From NCBI GenBank assembly GCA_014728565.1, contig WJLK01000090.1:1-5629 (forward strand): a DNA stretch of 5,629 nucleotides, read 5' to 3'. This stretch comes from Candidatus Pacearchaeota archaeon (lineage in GTDB: Archaea; Nanobdellota; Nanobdellia; Pacearchaeales; GW2011-AR1). The stretch's first letter is position 1. The number at the start of each line of letters is the position of its first letter. Both the position numbers and the translations under genes were made by a program. The notes under the pieces were generated by a model that was not told where the DNA came from, searched no databases, and saw only the letters and a list, made by a program, of their open reading frames with translations. This document shows, one piece after another, positions 4,489 through 5,629 of the stretch.

Positions 4489-4974
4489 ATGGAAAAAGAC
4501 ATAAAAATCAGAAAATACAGAGATTCTGATTTTAGAAATGTATGTCTGTTAATTGCAAGAACTTTCAGAAAGTTCAATTACAGAGAAGGGACCAGAAAAG
4601 GAGTGAGAGATTATGTTGATTTCTATAGACATTATAAAAAAAACTTTAAAGACATTAAGGGAGTATTTGATAAATGCAATATATTTTATGTTGCTGTTGA
4701 TGGGAATAAGATAGTTGGAGTAATCAGAGGAATTAAAAACAGAATTGGTAATCTTTTTGTAGATGGAGATTATCAGGGAAGAGGAATTGGAAGCAGATTA
4801 ATGATAAAATTTGAAAATAATGCAAGGAATCTAGGGAGCAGGGAGATTAACATAAGGTCAAGTATTTGCGGAGTTCCTTTTTATGAAAGCAAAGGATATA
4901 AAAAAGTTGCTTATGTTACTTTAATGAAAGGAGTTAGAGTTCAGCCTATGATTAAAAAATTTAAAAGAAAATAA
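4489..4974 (+). CDS. GNAT-family N-acetyltransferase
   Basis: This 161-residue protein has the usual single-domain GNAT length. Residues 5-18 (IKIRKYRDSDFRNV) form the first strand and start of helix one. Residues 65-80, with FYVAVDGNKIVGVI, are the central strands. NLFVDGDYQGRGIGSRL (88-104) contains the acetyl-CoA pyrophosphate-binding motif A (Q96, G97, R98, G99, I100, G101). VPFYESKGYKKVA (129-141) is motif B, with the Tyr that often acts in catalysis. The family moves the acetyl group of acetyl-CoA to an amine on a protein N-terminus, lysine, antibiotic or metabolite; the acceptor cannot be told here. Its stop codon lies in the first copy of a 47-bp tandem repeat that separates it from the HAD gene. 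Confidence 0.88.
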   Translation: MEKDIKIRKYRDSDFRNVCLLIARTFRKFNYREGTRKGVRDYVDFYRHYKKNFKDIKGVFDKCNIFYVAVDGNKIVGVIRGIKNRIGNLFVDGDYQGRGIGSRLMIKFENNARNLGSREINIRSSICGVPFYESKGYKKVAYVTLMKGVRVQPMIKKFKRK

Positions 4975-5066
4975 GACAAACTTTTTAAAACAAGTTTGAA
5001 CAAAACCAAGACCTGAAATAAGACAAACTTTTTGAAACAAGTTTGAACAAAACCAAGACCTAAAAT
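4969..5066 (+). repeat. 47-bp tandem duplication filling the GNAT-HAD spacer
   Basis: Two direct copies with no spacer, about 4970-5016 and 5017-5063. The period-47 match runs from 4969 to 5066 with two differences: A to G at 4987/5034 and G to A at 5015/5062. Each copy holds a 7-bp stem CAAACTT/AAGTTTG with an 8-base loop (4977-4998 and 5024-5045). The array begins at the GNAT stop codon and ends at the HAD start codon, so the whole spacer is repeat. It has too few copies and no spacers, so it is not CRISPR. Confidence 0.95.
4983..4990 (+). promoter_or_regulatory. Possible TATA box in repeat copy 1 (HAD gene)
   Basis: TTTTAAAA in the hairpin loop of copy 1 would predict a start near 5013 and a ~50-base leader. 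In copy 2 the same site reads TTTTGAAA, a weaker TATA box, centred ~31 bases from the HAD ATG. No Shine-Dalgarno sequence precedes the HAD gene, so its expression signal is unclear. Confidence 0.25.
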
Positions 5067-5629
5067 GACTGCAAAAAAATTTCGAGCAATAATATTTGAT
5101 GTATGCGGAGTTTTAGTGGGAGGAAGAGAGAGAACAAGAAAGGTATTAGAACATACAGGAACTCAGGAGGCAATGGCTAAGAAATTTAAATTAAATATTG
5201 ATTCCTGGATTGATTTAATTGAGACCCCTTATAATGCTTCTATGGAAGGCAGGATGAATGGCAGAAGGGCTGTAAAAAAGATTGCTGGAAGATTAGGAGT
5301 AACAAGCAAGAAACTTACTGAAGTTTGGCTTTCAGTTTACAGAAAAAAAGTGAAAAAAGATAAAAAATTGTATAAGATTGCTTACTCTCTAAAGAAAAAT
5401 TATATAGTGGGAATACTCTCAGACCAGTGGTATTTAAGTAAGAAGGCATTTACACCTCCTGAAAATATAAAAGGATTCTCTCCTGTTATAATTTCCTGTG
5501 ATGTTGGATTTAGAAAACCTGATATCAGGATTTATAAGTTGTTAATGAAAAAGCTCAGGGAAAAAAATAAAGCAATAAAACCAGGGGAGGTTTTGTTTGT
5601 TGATAACAGGAAATATAATCTTACTCCTG
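5065..5629 (+). CDS. HAD-superfamily hydrolase, subclass IA-like (cut by the right edge)
   Basis: An ATG at 5065 opens 188 codons with no stop before the window ends. Motif I is AIIFDVCGVLV (residues 8-18), with nucleophile D12. The second Asp of the standard DxD is C14. Residues 20-100 form a helical cap of subclass I type. Motif II is VGILSDQW (115-122), with S119. Motif III is SCDVGFRKPDIRIY (144-157), with K151. Motif IV is VLFVDNRKYNLTP (176-188), with D180. The closest pattern I know is the YihX-like or epoxide-hydrolase-N-like group, where motif I often reads FDxGGV and the second Asp is also absent. The expected role is hydrolysis of a small phosphorylated metabolite, but loss of the acid/base Asp makes activity uncertain. 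Only a few C-terminal residues are likely missing. Confidence 0.85.
   Translation, partial: MTAKKFRAIIFDVCGVLVGGRERTRKVLEHTGTQEAMAKKFKLNIDSWIDLIETPYNASMEGRMNGRRAVKKIAGRLGVTSKKLTEVWLSVYRKKVKKDKKLYKIAYSLKKNYIVGILSDQWYLSKKAFTPPENIKGFSPVIISCDVGFRKPDIRIYKLLMKKLREKNKAIKPGEVLFVDNRKYNLTP

Noticed and set aside
4975..5016. Readthrough peptide of 13 codons in each repeat copy (DKLFKTSLNKTKT)
   Set aside because: Both copies are open between stops, but the unit length of 47 is not a multiple of three and there is no start codon or ribosome-binding site.
4969..5066. CRISPR-like array
   Set aside because: Only two directly abutting copies with no spacers and no cas genes.

Overview
The window is AT-rich and looks archaeal, most likely from a DPANN-type lineage such as Woesearchaeota or Pacearchaeota. 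That placement is an inference from three things: very AT-rich intergenic DNA, short genes each with its own promoter, and TTTAWATA-like TATA boxes centred about 24-28 bases upstream of most start codons. This spacing is the signature of leaderless archaeal mRNAs. No rRNA, tRNA, CRISPR array or transposase was seen.

Layout: (1) 1-194 (-) is the N-terminal part of an unrecognised membrane protein running off the left edge. (2) 293-661 (+) is an unrecognised 122-residue protein. (3) 773-934 (-) is a 53-residue two-helix membrane protein whose start is shortened here on promoter evidence. (4) 1036-1359 (+) is a 107-residue protein with a possible zinc site. (5) 1356-2531 (-) is a full-length U32 family protein, probably an Fe-S enzyme of RNA hydroxylation, whose stop codon overlaps that of gene 4. 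(6) 2532-2803 is a gap with one promoter-equipped 24-codon ORF. (7) 2804-3201 (-) is a two-gene operon: a ribbon-helix-helix (RHH) regulator followed, with an ATGA overlap, by a small basic helical protein carrying a perfect 10-bp hairpin in its coding sequence. (8) 3275-3532 (+) is a SemiSWEET sugar transporter, divergent from the regulator. (9) 3595-4413 (+) is a circularly permuted YlqF/MJ1464-type GTPase for ribosome assembly. (10) 4489-4974 (+) is a GNAT acetyltransferase. (11) 4969-5066 is a 47-bp unit in tandem duplicate that fills the intergenic space. (12) 5065-5629 (+) is a HAD-superfamily hydrolase with an altered active-site motif, cut by the right edge.

The most system-like part is 2804-3532. 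The RHH regulator and the SemiSWEET are divergent and appear to share one TATA element. A near-perfect palindrome lies exactly over the regulator's predicted leaderless transcription start. The simple reading is an autoregulated switch that may also control sugar transport. The U32 protein and the GTPase fit housekeeping roles in tRNA or rRNA modification and large-subunit assembly, but nothing ties them into one pathway here.
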